From JAEUMD01 sp050250815 (GTDB lineage: Bacteria; Pseudomonadota; Alphaproteobacteria; Rhizobiales; Hyphomicrobiaceae), in contig JBFWNY010000017.1 in assembly GCA_050250815.1 (NCBI GenBank), positions 14,548 to 78,547 of the forward strand: a stretch of 64,000 bases of DNA. The letters run 5' to 3'. The notes under the pieces were generated by a model. That model saw only the letters and a program-made list of their open reading frames with translations. It did not search any database and was not told where the DNA came from. Positions 51,923 to 60,682 of this stretch are shown in pieces (position 1 is the first letter of the stretch; every line of letters starts with the position of its first letter). Position numbers and translations under genes: made by a program.

Positions 51923-53308
51923 GTGCTTGTTCCCGTCTTGCCCGCGCGCCGTGTCTCAGTGTCCGCCGACGCGCCGGGAGGCGCTGGAGCGTCCGTCAAC
52001 CGCGACCCCGTCCGGCAGGGCGCCGATAGCCGCCGTCCCCGTTTCTCTCTGCACTCGCCCGGCGACAGACTCGCGGAAGCGCGCGGGCTTGCCGAGGCGA
52101 TCCGTCTCAACGTCGTCGAAGCGCTGATCATCAATGTGCCCGATCCGAAGCCCGGAACGCTGTTCGGCTCGGGCAAGGTCGAGGACATCGGCCGGCTCGT
52201 GACGGAGCAGGGCATCGGACTGATCATTATCGATCATGCGGTCACGCCCGTTCAGCAACGCAACCTCGAGAAGACCTGGAAGGCGAAGGTTCTCGATCGC
52301 ACCGGATTGATCCTGGAGATCTTCGGCGCGCGGGCGAGAACCCGTGAGGGCCGTCTCCAAGTCGAGCTCGCCCATCTGTCGTACCAGAAGGGCCGGCTCG
52401 TCAGGGCGTGGACCCATCTCGAGCGGCAGCGCGGCGGCTCAGGCTTCCTTGGAGGGCCGGGTGAAGCGCAGATCGAGCTCGACCGCCGCATGCTGCAGGA
52501 CCGCATCGACGCCATCCGGCGCGAGTTGGAGCAGGTCGTCCGCACGCGCGAGCTGCATCGCGCCGGACGCCGCAAAGTCCCATACCCCGTGGTCGCCATC
52601 GTTGGTTACACGAACGCGGGCAAGTCGACCCTGTTCAACCGGCTGACGGGCGCGGAGGTGCTCGCGATGGACCAGGTGTTCGCCACCCTCGATCCAACCA
52701 TGCGCGAGGTGCGGCTGGCGAGTGGCCGGCGCATCATCCTGTCCGATACGGTGGGCTTCATCTCCGACTTGCCGACGATGCTGGTGGCCGCGTTTCGCGC
52801 GACGCTGGAAGAAGTCATCGGGGCGGATCTCATCCTGCACGTGCGCGATATCAGCCACGAGGAAACCGACGCGCAGGCCCGGGACGTCGAGGAGGTGCTG
52901 TCGAGCTTGGGTATCGACATGGCCCCGGCCGACCGGCACGTGCTGGAGGTCTGGAACAAGGTCGACCGCCTGACGGCTGAAGCCCGCGAGCGGTGGGAGC
53001 ACGCGGCGCGCTGGCTGACGCCGCGGCCGCAGATGGTTTCGGCGGTGACCGGCGAAGGGCTGGCGCCGCTGCTCGATGCGATCGACGCCAGGCTGGGCGA
53101 GACCGATGAGATCGTGACGGTTCCGATCGCGCCTGGCGACGGCAAGCTGCGGGCCTGGTTGCACGCCAATGCCGACGTCGTCGCGATCGAGGAAAGGGAG
53201 GACGGCGGCGCATCGATGACGGTGCGGATAGCTGCCGACCGCAAGGGGCGGTTGCTCGCCCGGTTGGCGGAGGCGCGACCCGGAGATGGGAAAATCCAAC
53301 CCGGTTAG
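51923..53308 (+). CDS. hflX: Ribosome-associated GTPase HflX
   Basis: This is a 461-residue protein from GTG 51923. The HflX N-terminal domain includes EDIGRLVTEQGIGLIIIDHA, followed by HLSYQKGRLVRAWTHLERQR and GPGEAQIELDRRM. The G domain has GYTNAGKST, DTVGFISDLP and the C-terminal NKVD. HflX splits stalled or stressed ribosomes. No ATG, GTG or TTG is in frame upstream before a stop near 51807, yet the upstream codons (DDEDENLAPLAHPAQADVSE) look like a genuine N-terminal extension, so the true initiation codon may be non-canonical. Downstream is an unrelated FAD enzyme instead of mazG. Confidence 0.9.
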   Translation: MLVPVLPARRVSVSADAPGGAGASVNRDPVRQGADSRRPRFSLHSPGDRLAEARGLAEAIRLNVVEALIINVPDPKPGTLFGSGKVEDIGRLVTEQGIGLIIIDHAVTPVQQRNLEKTWKAKVLDRTGLILEIFGARARTREGRLQVELAHLSYQKGRLVRAWTHLERQRGGSGFLGGPGEAQIELDRRMLQDRIDAIRRELEQVVRTRELHRAGRRKVPYPVVAIVGYTNAGKSTLFNRLTGAEVLAMDQVFATLDPTMREVRLASGRRIILSDTVGFISDLPTMLVAAFRATLEEVIGADLILHVRDISHEETDAQARDVEEVLSSLGIDMAPADRHVLEVWNKVDRLTAEARERWEHAARWLTPRPQMVSAVTGEGLAPLLDAIDARLGETDEIVTVPIAPGDGKLRAWLHANADVVAIEEREDGGASMTVRIAADRKGRLLARLAEARPGDGKIQPG

Positions 53309-53357
53309 CGTATAGTCTCGACGGTTTCTGCCTTCCTTGGTCGCGCGAGGCACGCCG

Positions 53358-54590
53358 ATGTCGGACAAAAATGATCTTCAATGTCTGATTGTCGGGGGCG
53401 GCCCCGCGGGTCTGGTGGCGGGCGTGCTGCTGGCGCGCGCGGGCGTGCGGGCTCACGTGCTCGAGAAGCACGCTGACTTCCTGCGCGACTTTCGCGGCGA
53501 CACCATTCATCCCTCCACCATGCAGCTGATGCACGAGCTGGGCTGGCTCGACGAGTTCCTCCAGCTGCCGCACGAGAAAGTGCGGCAGCTGGGAATGATC
53601 TACGGCGGCACACACCTGCAGCTTGCCGATCTCTCGGCGCTGCCTGTCGCGGCCCCCTACATCGCCATGATGCCGCAGTGGGACTTCCTCAACTTCCTTG
53701 CGGACAAGGGACGCGCCTATCCGGGCTTTTCAATCGACGTGCGAACCGAGGCGGTCGATCTCATTCGCGATGGTGCACGCGTGAGTGGCGTCGTCGCACA
53801 AACACCGCAGGGTGAGCGTACCTATCGCGCGCCGCTCGTCATTGCCGCCGACGGGCGCGGCTCGGTGATGCGGGAGAAGGCCCAGCTCAAGGTGCGCGAT
53901 CTGGGCGCACCGATGGACGTACTCTGGTTCCGTCTCGACAAGAGCCCCGAGGACGGCGACGAGACGCTGGGGCGCATCGAGCCCGGGCATGTCTTCATCA
54001 AGCTCAATCGCGGCGACTACTGGCAGTGCGCCTATGTGTTCCCCAAGGGCGGGGTCGAGCGTGTGCACGCCAAGGGGCTGGACGCCTTCCGCCAGGAAGT
54101 CGGCTGGCTCGCCGGGGTATCCGCGGAGCGCACCGCCAAGATCGGCACGTGGGACGACGTGAAGCTGCTGAGCGTCAAGATCGATCGCCTGGAGCGCTGG
54201 CACACGCCGGGCCTCCTGTGCATCGGGGATGCCGCGCACGCGATGTCGCCGATGGGCGGCGTCGGGGTGAACCTCGCCATCCAGGATGCGGTCGCGGCGG
54301 CGAACCTTCTGTGGAAGCCGCTGAAATCTCGAACGGCGGATGAGTGCGATTCTGCCGCTGTTGAAAAGCGGCGCCGATGGCCGACGGTCGTGACGCAGAA
54401 CATCCAGGTGTTCATGCAGAACCGTCTGGTTGCGCCGTCGCTGGCTGCGCAGAGCGTTTCCGTTCCGCCATGGCCCATGCGGCTCATGCAACGCTTTCCG
54501 CGTCTGCAGCGCTTGCCGGCCCGCCTGATCGGCCTAGGGGTGCGTCCCGAGCACGTTTCCGATGAGATTCGGCGCGCCACTGGAGCCTAG
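53358..54590 (+). CDS. FAD-dependent monooxygenase (PheA/TfdB-UbiH type)
   Basis: This is a 410-residue class A flavin monooxygenase. The dinucleotide fold is CLIVGGGPAGLVAGVLLARA. The DG motif is VIAADGRGSVMRE, and the second FAD motif is CIGDAAHAMSPMGGVGVNLA. FRGDTIHPSTM is the aromatic-hydroxylase-like active-site segment. It hydroxylates aromatic or quinone-like substrates with NAD(P)H and oxygen; the substrate is not clear. The start follows GCGAGGCACGCCG. It is flanked by hflX and an RND adaptor gene. Confidence 0.88.
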   Translation: MSDKNDLQCLIVGGGPAGLVAGVLLARAGVRAHVLEKHADFLRDFRGDTIHPSTMQLMHELGWLDEFLQLPHEKVRQLGMIYGGTHLQLADLSALPVAAPYIAMMPQWDFLNFLADKGRAYPGFSIDVRTEAVDLIRDGARVSGVVAQTPQGERTYRAPLVIAADGRGSVMREKAQLKVRDLGAPMDVLWFRLDKSPEDGDETLGRIEPGHVFIKLNRGDYWQCAYVFPKGGVERVHAKGLDAFRQEVGWLAGVSAERTAKIGTWDDVKLLSVKIDRLERWHTPGLLCIGDAAHAMSPMGGVGVNLAIQDAVAAANLLWKPLKSRTADECDSAAVEKRRRWPTVVTQNIQVFMQNRLVAPSLAAQSVSVPPWPMRLMQRFPRLQRLPARLIGLGVRPEHVSDEIRRATGA

Positions 54591-54769
54591 CCCCCTCGGG
54601 GCAAGCGACACCGCAGACGCGCGGACGCCATCCGGCCCTACCGGCGCCACGGTGACGGGGATCACGGAGGGCGCTCGCGCGGCCATGATAGCCAGAGCAT
54701 AACGACATGAGCCAAAAGCCGATTCTGCGGAACCGCGGGGTTCGGCAACAACGGGTAGATTCGAAAACT

Positions 54770-55798
54770 ATGCGGAATATCAAAGCAGTTCTGGGTGCAA
54801 TGGCCCTGGCCGTGCTGGGCATACACAGCGCGCACGCCGCGATGGCGGAGCCGCCGGCGCGCAAGGCCTTCGAGGTGCGACTGGGCGAAATCGTCGACGA
54901 AAAGTCGGTCTATGCAACCGTGCGCTCGACCGACCGTGTGGAAGCCCGCGCGCGTATCGGCGGGACCATCGCCGCGCTCGAGGTCGATGAGGGCAGCGAA
55001 GTCGAGACCGGGCAGGTGATTGCCACGGTGGCCGATCAGAAGCTGGCGCTGAAGCTCAAGTCGCTTGCCGCGCAGATTGACGGTCTCAAGGCGCAGCTCG
55101 CCAACGCGGAACGTGACCTCGGCCGTCAGGAGGAGCTCATCAAGCGCGGCTTCACACCCAAGGCGAAGGTCGATGAACTGCGCACGCAGGTTGATGTGAC
55201 CCAGAACCAGTTGAAGTCGGCTGAAGCGGAGCGCGCCGTCGTCATGCGGCAGGTCGAAGAGGGCCAGGTGCTGGCCCCGTCCGTTGGCCGCGTCCTGCTG
55301 GTGCCGGTCACGGTCGGCTCCGTGGTCATGCCCGGTGAGAGTATCGCCACCATTGCTGCCAATCGCTACATCCTGAAGCTGGAGCTGCCTGAGCGGCATG
55401 CGCGCTTCATCCGCGAGGGTGCCAGCGTCAAGCTCGGCGCGCGCGGCATTTCCGCAATCTCGGACAGACCGCTCGCCGAAGGCAAGATCACGCAGGTCTA
55501 TCCGGAGCTGCAGTCGGGCCGTGTCATCGCCGACGCCACGGTCGAGGGGCTGGGGGACTACTTCGTCGGCGAGCGCGTGCTCGTTTACATTTCGGCCGGC
55601 AGCCGTGCAGGCATCGCCATCCCGCGTTCGTATGTCCGCACCCGCTACGGCTACGACTTCGTTCGCGTTGCCCGGCAGAACGGGCAGGTCTCCGATGTCG
55701 TCGTCCAGCTGGGTCTGCCAGCGGCTGTCGCGGGCGCGCCCGACGGCGTCGAGGTGCTTGGCGGTCTCAACCCCGGCGACGAGATCCTGACGCCATGA
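54770..55798 (+). CDS. RND periplasmic adaptor (second system)
   Basis: This 342-residue HlyD/AcrA-type protein has a signal peptide (MRNIKAVLGAMALAVLGIHS, cleavage near AHAA). Lipoyl halves IGGTIAALEVDEGSEVETGQ and VLAPSVGRVLLVPVTVGSVV flank a helical hairpin, with beta-barrel and end domains after. An upstream ATG at 54707 adds 21 unlikely residues. Its stop overlaps the RND gene start (ATGA), so both are translated as a unit. No tolC accompanies it; one of the two TolC proteins in the window may serve. Confidence 0.88.
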   Translation: MRNIKAVLGAMALAVLGIHSAHAAMAEPPARKAFEVRLGEIVDEKSVYATVRSTDRVEARARIGGTIAALEVDEGSEVETGQVIATVADQKLALKLKSLAAQIDGLKAQLANAERDLGRQEELIKRGFTPKAKVDELRTQVDVTQNQLKSAEAERAVVMRQVEEGQVLAPSVGRVLLVPVTVGSVVMPGESIATIAANRYILKLELPERHARFIREGASVKLGARGISAISDRPLAEGKITQVYPELQSGRVIADATVEGLGDYFVGERVLVYISAGSRAGIAIPRSYVRTRYGYDFVRVARQNGQVSDVVVQLGLPAAVAGAPDGVEVLGGLNPGDEILTP

Positions 55799-58700
55799 GC
55801 ACGCCAACGGACACCTCCAAGCCCGATGCCCACCTGGGGCTCTCGGGCCGCTTGACGCGCGCCTTCATCGGTTCGCCGCTGACGCCGCTTCTGCTCATCG
55901 CCTCGATCGCGCTGGGCCTCATCGCGCTCGTCTCGCTGCCGCGCGAGGAGGAGCCGCAGATTTCGGTGCCGCTCGTCGACATCATGGTCAACGCCGACGG
56001 GCTCAAGGCTGAGGACGCTGTGCGCCTCGTGACCGAGCCGCTCGAGACCATCGTCAAGTCGATCAACGGCGTCGAGCATGTCTACTCGCAGTCGCTCGAC
56101 GACCGTGTGGTGGTGACGGCACGCTTTCTCGTCGGCACGGAGGCCGACAACGCCATCCTGCGTGTGCACGACAAGGTGCGCGCCAACATGGACCGTATCC
56201 CCGTCGGCATCCCCGAGCCGCTGATCGTCGGTCGCGGCATCGATGACGTTGCAATCGTCGTTGCCACGTTGGCGCCCAAGCCGGAGTTCGCCGGCAATTG
56301 GACCGATGCGCAGCTTTATCATCTCGCCGACGACGTGCGGGTGGAGCTCGCAAAGCTCGACAACATCGGCCTGACCTATCTGGCGGGCGGGCGACCCGAG
56401 CAGATCCGCGTCGAGCCCGATCCCGAGCGCCTGTCGCTCAACGGCGTGACGCTGCAGCAGCTCATCGGCAAGGTGAAGGAGGCCAACCGCGCCTTCCTGG
56501 CCGGCTCGGTGCGCTCGCAGAACAATTCGGCGCCCGTCGTCGCCGGCCAGACGCTGAAGGGCATTCCCGACATCGGCCTCCTGCTTCTGACGACGCGCGA
56601 CGGCCGACCGGTCTACGTGCGCGACGTGGCGCGTGTAGTCGTTGACGCCAAACCGCTAGAAAGCCGCGCGTGGCGCATGGCACCGGAGCGTGCCGCCAAC
56701 GCCGACGGCGCGCATGCCGGTGACGCCGGTCACGCGGCTGCGGGCGAGCGCAAGGGAAGCATCACGCAGGTGCCGATGGTTTCGGTGGCGGTTGCCAAGC
56801 GCGCCGGCGCCAATGCCGTCGTGATCGCCGAGGAGGTCGTCGCGCGGCTCGGCCAGCTCGAAGGCAAGCTGATCCCCGACGACATCGAGGTGCAGGTGAC
56901 GCGCAACTATGGCCTCACGGCCGATGAGAAGGCCAACGAGCTGCTGTTCCACCTCGGGCTCGCCACGGCCTCCATCGTGCTGCTGATCGGCCTCGTGATC
57001 GGCTGGCGCGAGGGCATCGTCGTACTGATCGTCATTCCGACGACGATCCTGCTGACGCTGTTCGCCTCCTACATCATGGGTTACACGATCAATCGCGTCA
57101 GTCTGTTCGCGCTCATCTTCGCCATCGGCATCCTGGTGGACGACGCCATCGTCGTCATCGAGAACATCGCACGCCACTGGGGCATGGGCGACAAGCGCTC
57201 CAAGACGCAGGCGGCCATCGAGGCGGTTGCCGAGGTCGGCAACCCGACGATCATCGCGACGCTCACGGTGGTCGCGGCGCTGCTGCCGATGCTGTTCGTG
57301 TCGGGCCTCATGGGTCCCTATATGAGCCCCATTCCCGCCAACGCCTCGGCGGCCATGATCTTCTCGTTCTTCGTTGCAGTCATGCTGACGCCTTGGCTGA
57401 TGGTGCGCATCGGCAAGGCGCATGGCGGTCACGGGCACGGCGGGCACGGCGAGGAGGATACGGGCCTGCTCGGGCGGCTCTACACGCGCGTGGCGCGGCC
57501 GATCCTCAGGACCCGTGGCACGGCATGGCGCTTCCTCATCGCGGTGGGCGTCGCCACGCTCGCCTCCCTCGTGCTGTTCGCCACCAAGGCGGTGACGGTG
57601 AAGCTGCTGCCGTTCGACAACAAGTCGGAGCTGCAAGTCGTCGTTGACCTGCCCGAGGGCGCCTCGCTGGAGGCGACCGACCGCGTGCTGCGCGCCGCGG
57701 CCGAGCGGATCGGTTCGCTGCCCGAGCTCGACAGCATCGAAGCGTATGCGGGTACCGCCGCGCCGTTCAACTTCAACGGCCTCGTGCGCCACTATTACCT
57801 GCGCTCGTCGCCGGAGCTGGGCGACCTGCAGGTCAACCTCACGGCCAAGCATCACCGCGACCGCACCAGCCATGACATCGCACTCGACGTGCGCAAGCGC
57901 CTGCAGAGTCTGGAGGCGCCAGCGGGCACGTCCGTCAAGGTCGTAGAGGTGCCGCCGGGCCCCCCGGTTCTTTCCACCCTGCTCGCCGAGATCTATGGCC
58001 CCGATCCGGAGACGCGCCGCGCCGTCGCCGAGAAAGTCAAGGAGGCGTTCCGCAGCGTGCCCTTCATCGTCGATGTCGACGACAGCTACGGCCGTCCTGC
58101 GGAGCGGCAGCGTATCGCGATCAACCAGGACAACCTCGAGTACCATCGCGTCGAGGAGGCCGATGTCTACGACACGATCCGTACCTACCTGGGCGGCGTG
58201 CCGGTCGGCTATTCGCACCGCGGCGGCGGTCGCCATCCGGTCGAGATCGCCGTGGCGCTCCCCAAGTCACAGCGCACCTTGGGTGAGCACGCGCTGGCGA
58301 CGCCGGTGCCGGCCAACGCATTGCCGGGCAACCGCAGCATCGTCGAGCTGGGCGACGTGGTGCGCGTTTCCAGTGAGCCGGCGTCCTATCCCGTGTTCCG
58401 CCACAACGGACGCCCGGCCGAGATGGTGCTGGGCGATCTGGCGGGTGCCTACGAGGCCCCGATCTACGGCATGATGGCGGTCGCCGATGCGATCGAGAAG
58501 GCCGACTGGGGCAGCCTGCCCAAGCCCGCCATCCGCTATCACGGCCAGCCCATCGACGATTCTTCTCCCGTGCTGCTGTGGGACGGCGAGTGGGAGGTGA
58601 CCTATGTCACGTTCCGCGACATGGGCGGAGCCTTCGCGGTGGCGATCCTGGGCATCTACTTCCTCGTCGTCGGTCAGTTCGGCTCCTTCCGGCTGCCGCT

Positions 58701-59145
58701 GGTGATCCTCACGCCCGTGCCGCTGACGCTCATCGGCATCATGATCGGACACTGGTTGTTCGGCGCGCCGTTCTCGGCGACGTCGATGATCGGCTTCATC
58801 GCGCTCGCAGGTATCATCGTGCGCAACTCGATCCTGCTGGTCGACTTCATTCGCCACGCGCGGCGGCCGGGCCAGAGTCTGCGGAGCACGCTGATCGAGG
58901 CGGGTGCCATCCGCTTCAAGCCGATCCTACTCACGGCGGTCGCCGCCATGATTGGCGCGGCGGTGATTCTCACCGATCCGATCTTCCAGGGGCTCGCAAT
59001 CTCTTTGCTGTTCGGGCTTGTCTCGTCGACGCTGCTGACCGTGCTCGTCATTCCGGCGATCTACATCGTGGTGCGCGACGACGGCATCCCGTTCCGGGAT
59101 GACGCCGAGGCGTCTGGCGAAAGTGTAAACGCCGAGCCGGCGTGA
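55795..59145 (+). CDS. RND efflux permease (second system)
   Basis: This 1116-residue permease is of the same subfamily as 2634-6989. It shares FIGSPLTPLLLIASIALGLI, LPREEEPQISVPLVDIMVNA, the FAIGILVDDAIVVIENIARH helix and DPIFQGLAISLLFGLVSSTL. It has a His/Gly-rich cytoplasmic loop (HGGHGHGGHGEEDTG at about 541-556) that could bind metal. A short insertion (GAHAGDAGHAAAGERKGS) lies in the porter domain. It ends normally, without the HhH tail of the first system. The substrate is unknown; the His loop hints at metal. It is coupled to the adaptor by an ATGA overlap. Confidence 0.92.
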   Translation: MSTPTDTSKPDAHLGLSGRLTRAFIGSPLTPLLLIASIALGLIALVSLPREEEPQISVPLVDIMVNADGLKAEDAVRLVTEPLETIVKSINGVEHVYSQSLDDRVVVTARFLVGTEADNAILRVHDKVRANMDRIPVGIPEPLIVGRGIDDVAIVVATLAPKPEFAGNWTDAQLYHLADDVRVELAKLDNIGLTYLAGGRPEQIRVEPDPERLSLNGVTLQQLIGKVKEANRAFLAGSVRSQNNSAPVVAGQTLKGIPDIGLLLLTTRDGRPVYVRDVARVVVDAKPLESRAWRMAPERAANADGAHAGDAGHAAAGERKGSITQVPMVSVAVAKRAGANAVVIAEEVVARLGQLEGKLIPDDIEVQVTRNYGLTADEKANELLFHLGLATASIVLLIGLVIGWREGIVVLIVIPTTILLTLFASYIMGYTINRVSLFALIFAIGILVDDAIVVIENIARHWGMGDKRSKTQAAIEAVAEVGNPTIIATLTVVAALLPMLFVSGLMGPYMSPIPANASAAMIFSFFVAVMLTPWLMVRIGKAHGGHGHGGHGEEDTGLLGRLYTRVARPILRTRGTAWRFLIAVGVATLASLVLFATKAVTVKLLPFDNKSELQVVVDLPEGASLEATDRVLRAAAERIGSLPELDSIEAYAGTAAPFNFNGLVRHYYLRSSPELGDLQVNLTAKHHRDRTSHDIALDVRKRLQSLEAPAGTSVKVVEVPPGPPVLSTLLAEIYGPDPETRRAVAEKVKEAFRSVPFIVDVDDSYGRPAERQRIAINQDNLEYHRVEEADVYDTIRTYLGGVPVGYSHRGGGRHPVEIAVALPKSQRTLGEHALATPVPANALPGNRSIVELGDVVRVSSEPASYPVFRHNGRPAEMVLGDLAGAYEAPIYGMMAVADAIEKADWGSLPKPAIRYHGQPIDDSSPVLLWDGEWEVTYVTFRDMGGAFAVAILGIYFLVVGQFGSFRLPLVILTPVPLTLIGIMIGHWLFGAPFSATSMIGFIALAGIIVRNSILLVDFIRHARRPGQSLRSTLIEAGAIRFKPILLTAVAAMIGAAVILTDPIFQGLAISLLFGLVSSTLLTVLVIPAIYIVVRDDGIPFRDDAEASGESVNAEPA

Positions 59146-59237
59146 GAGGAGGGGCAGGAAGTCCGGATCGGGCTTGTTCGTCCGCTCGGGCACGGCTACC
59201 GTTTCGCGGCTGGCAGATCTGGCGCGACGGAGCTGAG

Positions 59238-59612
59238 ATGAGTGTGGGACAGGACTTCGATTTCGGGCTGCTCGCCGAAGGCGGCTTCCCGCTCCGCACG
59301 CTGGCGACCGGCGAAAAGGTGTTCGCGGCCGAGGACAAGGCCGAGCACCTTTTCGTCGTGAAGTCGGGCCGCGTCGAGATCGTCGCCTTCGGCACCGTGC
59401 TCGATGTGATCGGTCCGGGCGGGATCTTCGGCGAGATGGCGCTGATCGACGGCGGCGTGCGCAGCGCGTCGGCGGTGGCGGCCGAGCCGAGCGAGGTCGC
59501 TCCGGTCAACCGTGAGGCGTTCGTCTTCCTTGTCGGCCGAAACCCGGACTTCGCGCTTCAGGTGATGCGCGTTCTGGTCAAGCGCATCCGCGGCATGAAT
59601 GAAAGCCTGTGA
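59238..59612 (+). CDS. Stand-alone cyclic-nucleotide-binding-domain protein
   Basis: This 124-residue protein is a single CRP-type cyclic-nucleotide-binding beta-barrel (LRTLATGEKVFAAEDKAEHL, GRVEIVAFGTVLDVIGPGGI, FGEMALIDGGVRSASAVA). The FGEMALIDGGxRSASA phosphate-binding cassette is near canonical. A C-terminal helix lacks an HTH domain, so it does not bind DNA by itself. CGGAGCTGAG precedes ATG 59238. It follows the second RND gene by 92 bases and could sense a ligand for, or regulate, that system. It converges on the acyltransferase gene. Confidence 0.8.
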   Translation: MSVGQDFDFGLLAEGGFPLRTLATGEKVFAAEDKAEHLFVVKSGRVEIVAFGTVLDVIGPGGIFGEMALIDGGVRSASAVAAEPSEVAPVNREAFVFLVGRNPDFALQVMRVLVKRIRGMNESL

Positions 59613-59624
59613 GCAAAGACGGTG

Positions 59625-60542
59625 TCAGCTCCAGCGGCGGTTGGACCACATCCACTGCTCGGGATGCTCGCGTACCCAACGCTCGAACGTGCGCTGCATG
59701 TCCACCATCGCCTCGCGGATGTCCGCCGATTGGTCGGCCGAGCGGGGGATGCGCAATTCTTCCAGCTCAATCCAGAAGCGGCTATCGGTGCCCTTGCGGA
59801 CGCAGCGTGCAAGCCAGATGCGCGCGCCGATGCGGCGTGCGATCATCACCCCGATGGCCTGCGTGCGAGCATCCTTGCCGAAGAACGGCACCGGTATGCC
59901 CATCCGGTCATAGAGGTCGCAGACCATGCCGAGCCGTCCGCCGCGCCGCACGTAATCCATAATCACGCGGGCGGTCTTCTGGCTCTCGCCGTGATCGCCC
60001 TCCACACCACCCCGGCCGAACAGGCCGCCCGGATAGAGATTGTCGCGTTGCGCGCGGAGGTAGGCGTCGACGTAGGGGTTGTTGACCGAGCGGTAGACGG
60101 CGGCGGGATTGGCGCCGGCCAGCGTCAACGGCCAGATCGCCAACTCCCAGTTGCCCATATGCAGCGAGATGCCGACGATAGGCCCGAGCTTGTCGCGATA
60201 GCGATTGAAGACCTTGGGATTGCGGATTTCGATGCGCGAAGCATCGCCGAGCAGGTGGTCGAGGCGCATCGTCTCGACCATTACGCGGCCGAGGTTTTCC
60301 CAATGGGCTTTCGCCAGGGCTTGGCGCTCCGCCTCGCCCATCTCCGGGAAGGCCACCGCAAGGTTGGCGAGGGCGCGCGCGTGACGCTTGGGGTTAATCA
60401 GCGGCGCCAGGAACGCCCAGGCCCGCGCCGACAGTCGCGTGGCGAAATCGAGCGGCAGCGCGCGGAACAGCCCGACGACCGTGCGCAGCAAGGCATACTC
60501 GAGGCGGAACTGTAGATCGCGCAGGCGGGACGTCGGCTTCAT
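59625..60542 (-). CDS. Lipid A biosynthesis lauroyl/myristoyl acyltransferase (LpxL/HtrB family)
   Basis: This 305-residue late acyltransferase attaches secondary acyl chains to lipid A at the inner membrane. The H-x4-E catalytic motif is in ISLHMGNWELA. The N-terminal region has a membrane-associated helix (LLRTVVGLFRALPLDFATRL), followed by NLAVAFPEMGEAER. It ends in the family-typical EHPEQWMWSNRRW. It converges with the CNB gene, leaving 12 bases. Which acyl-ACP is used cannot be told. Confidence 0.9.
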   Translation of the reverse strand: MKPTSRLRDLQFRLEYALLRTVVGLFRALPLDFATRLSARAWAFLAPLINPKRHARALANLAVAFPEMGEAERQALAKAHWENLGRVMVETMRLDHLLGDASRIEIRNPKVFNRYRDKLGPIVGISLHMGNWELAIWPLTLAGANPAAVYRSVNNPYVDAYLRAQRDNLYPGGLFGRGGVEGDHGESQKTARVIMDYVRRGGRLGMVCDLYDRMGIPVPFFGKDARTQAIGVMIARRIGARIWLARCVRKGTDSRFWIELEELRIPRSADQSADIREAMVDMQRTFERWVREHPEQWMWSNRRWS

Positions 60543-60682
60543 GGATGCGTGGAGACAACCTCTGTGATGCGGGCGCCGCTCCTCGTGTCGACCGGCGGGC
60601 GCCAGGGCATCGCACAGTCATGCCTCCGCTGCAATGACTTGGAACGCTCGATCGTTGACGGCTTTAGGACCGCCCCCTGGGC

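Noticed and set aside
56656..58236. 526-codon open frame antisense to the second RND gene
   Set aside because: Same compositional shadow as above; residues are mostly Asp, Arg, His and Gln without any recognisable motif.
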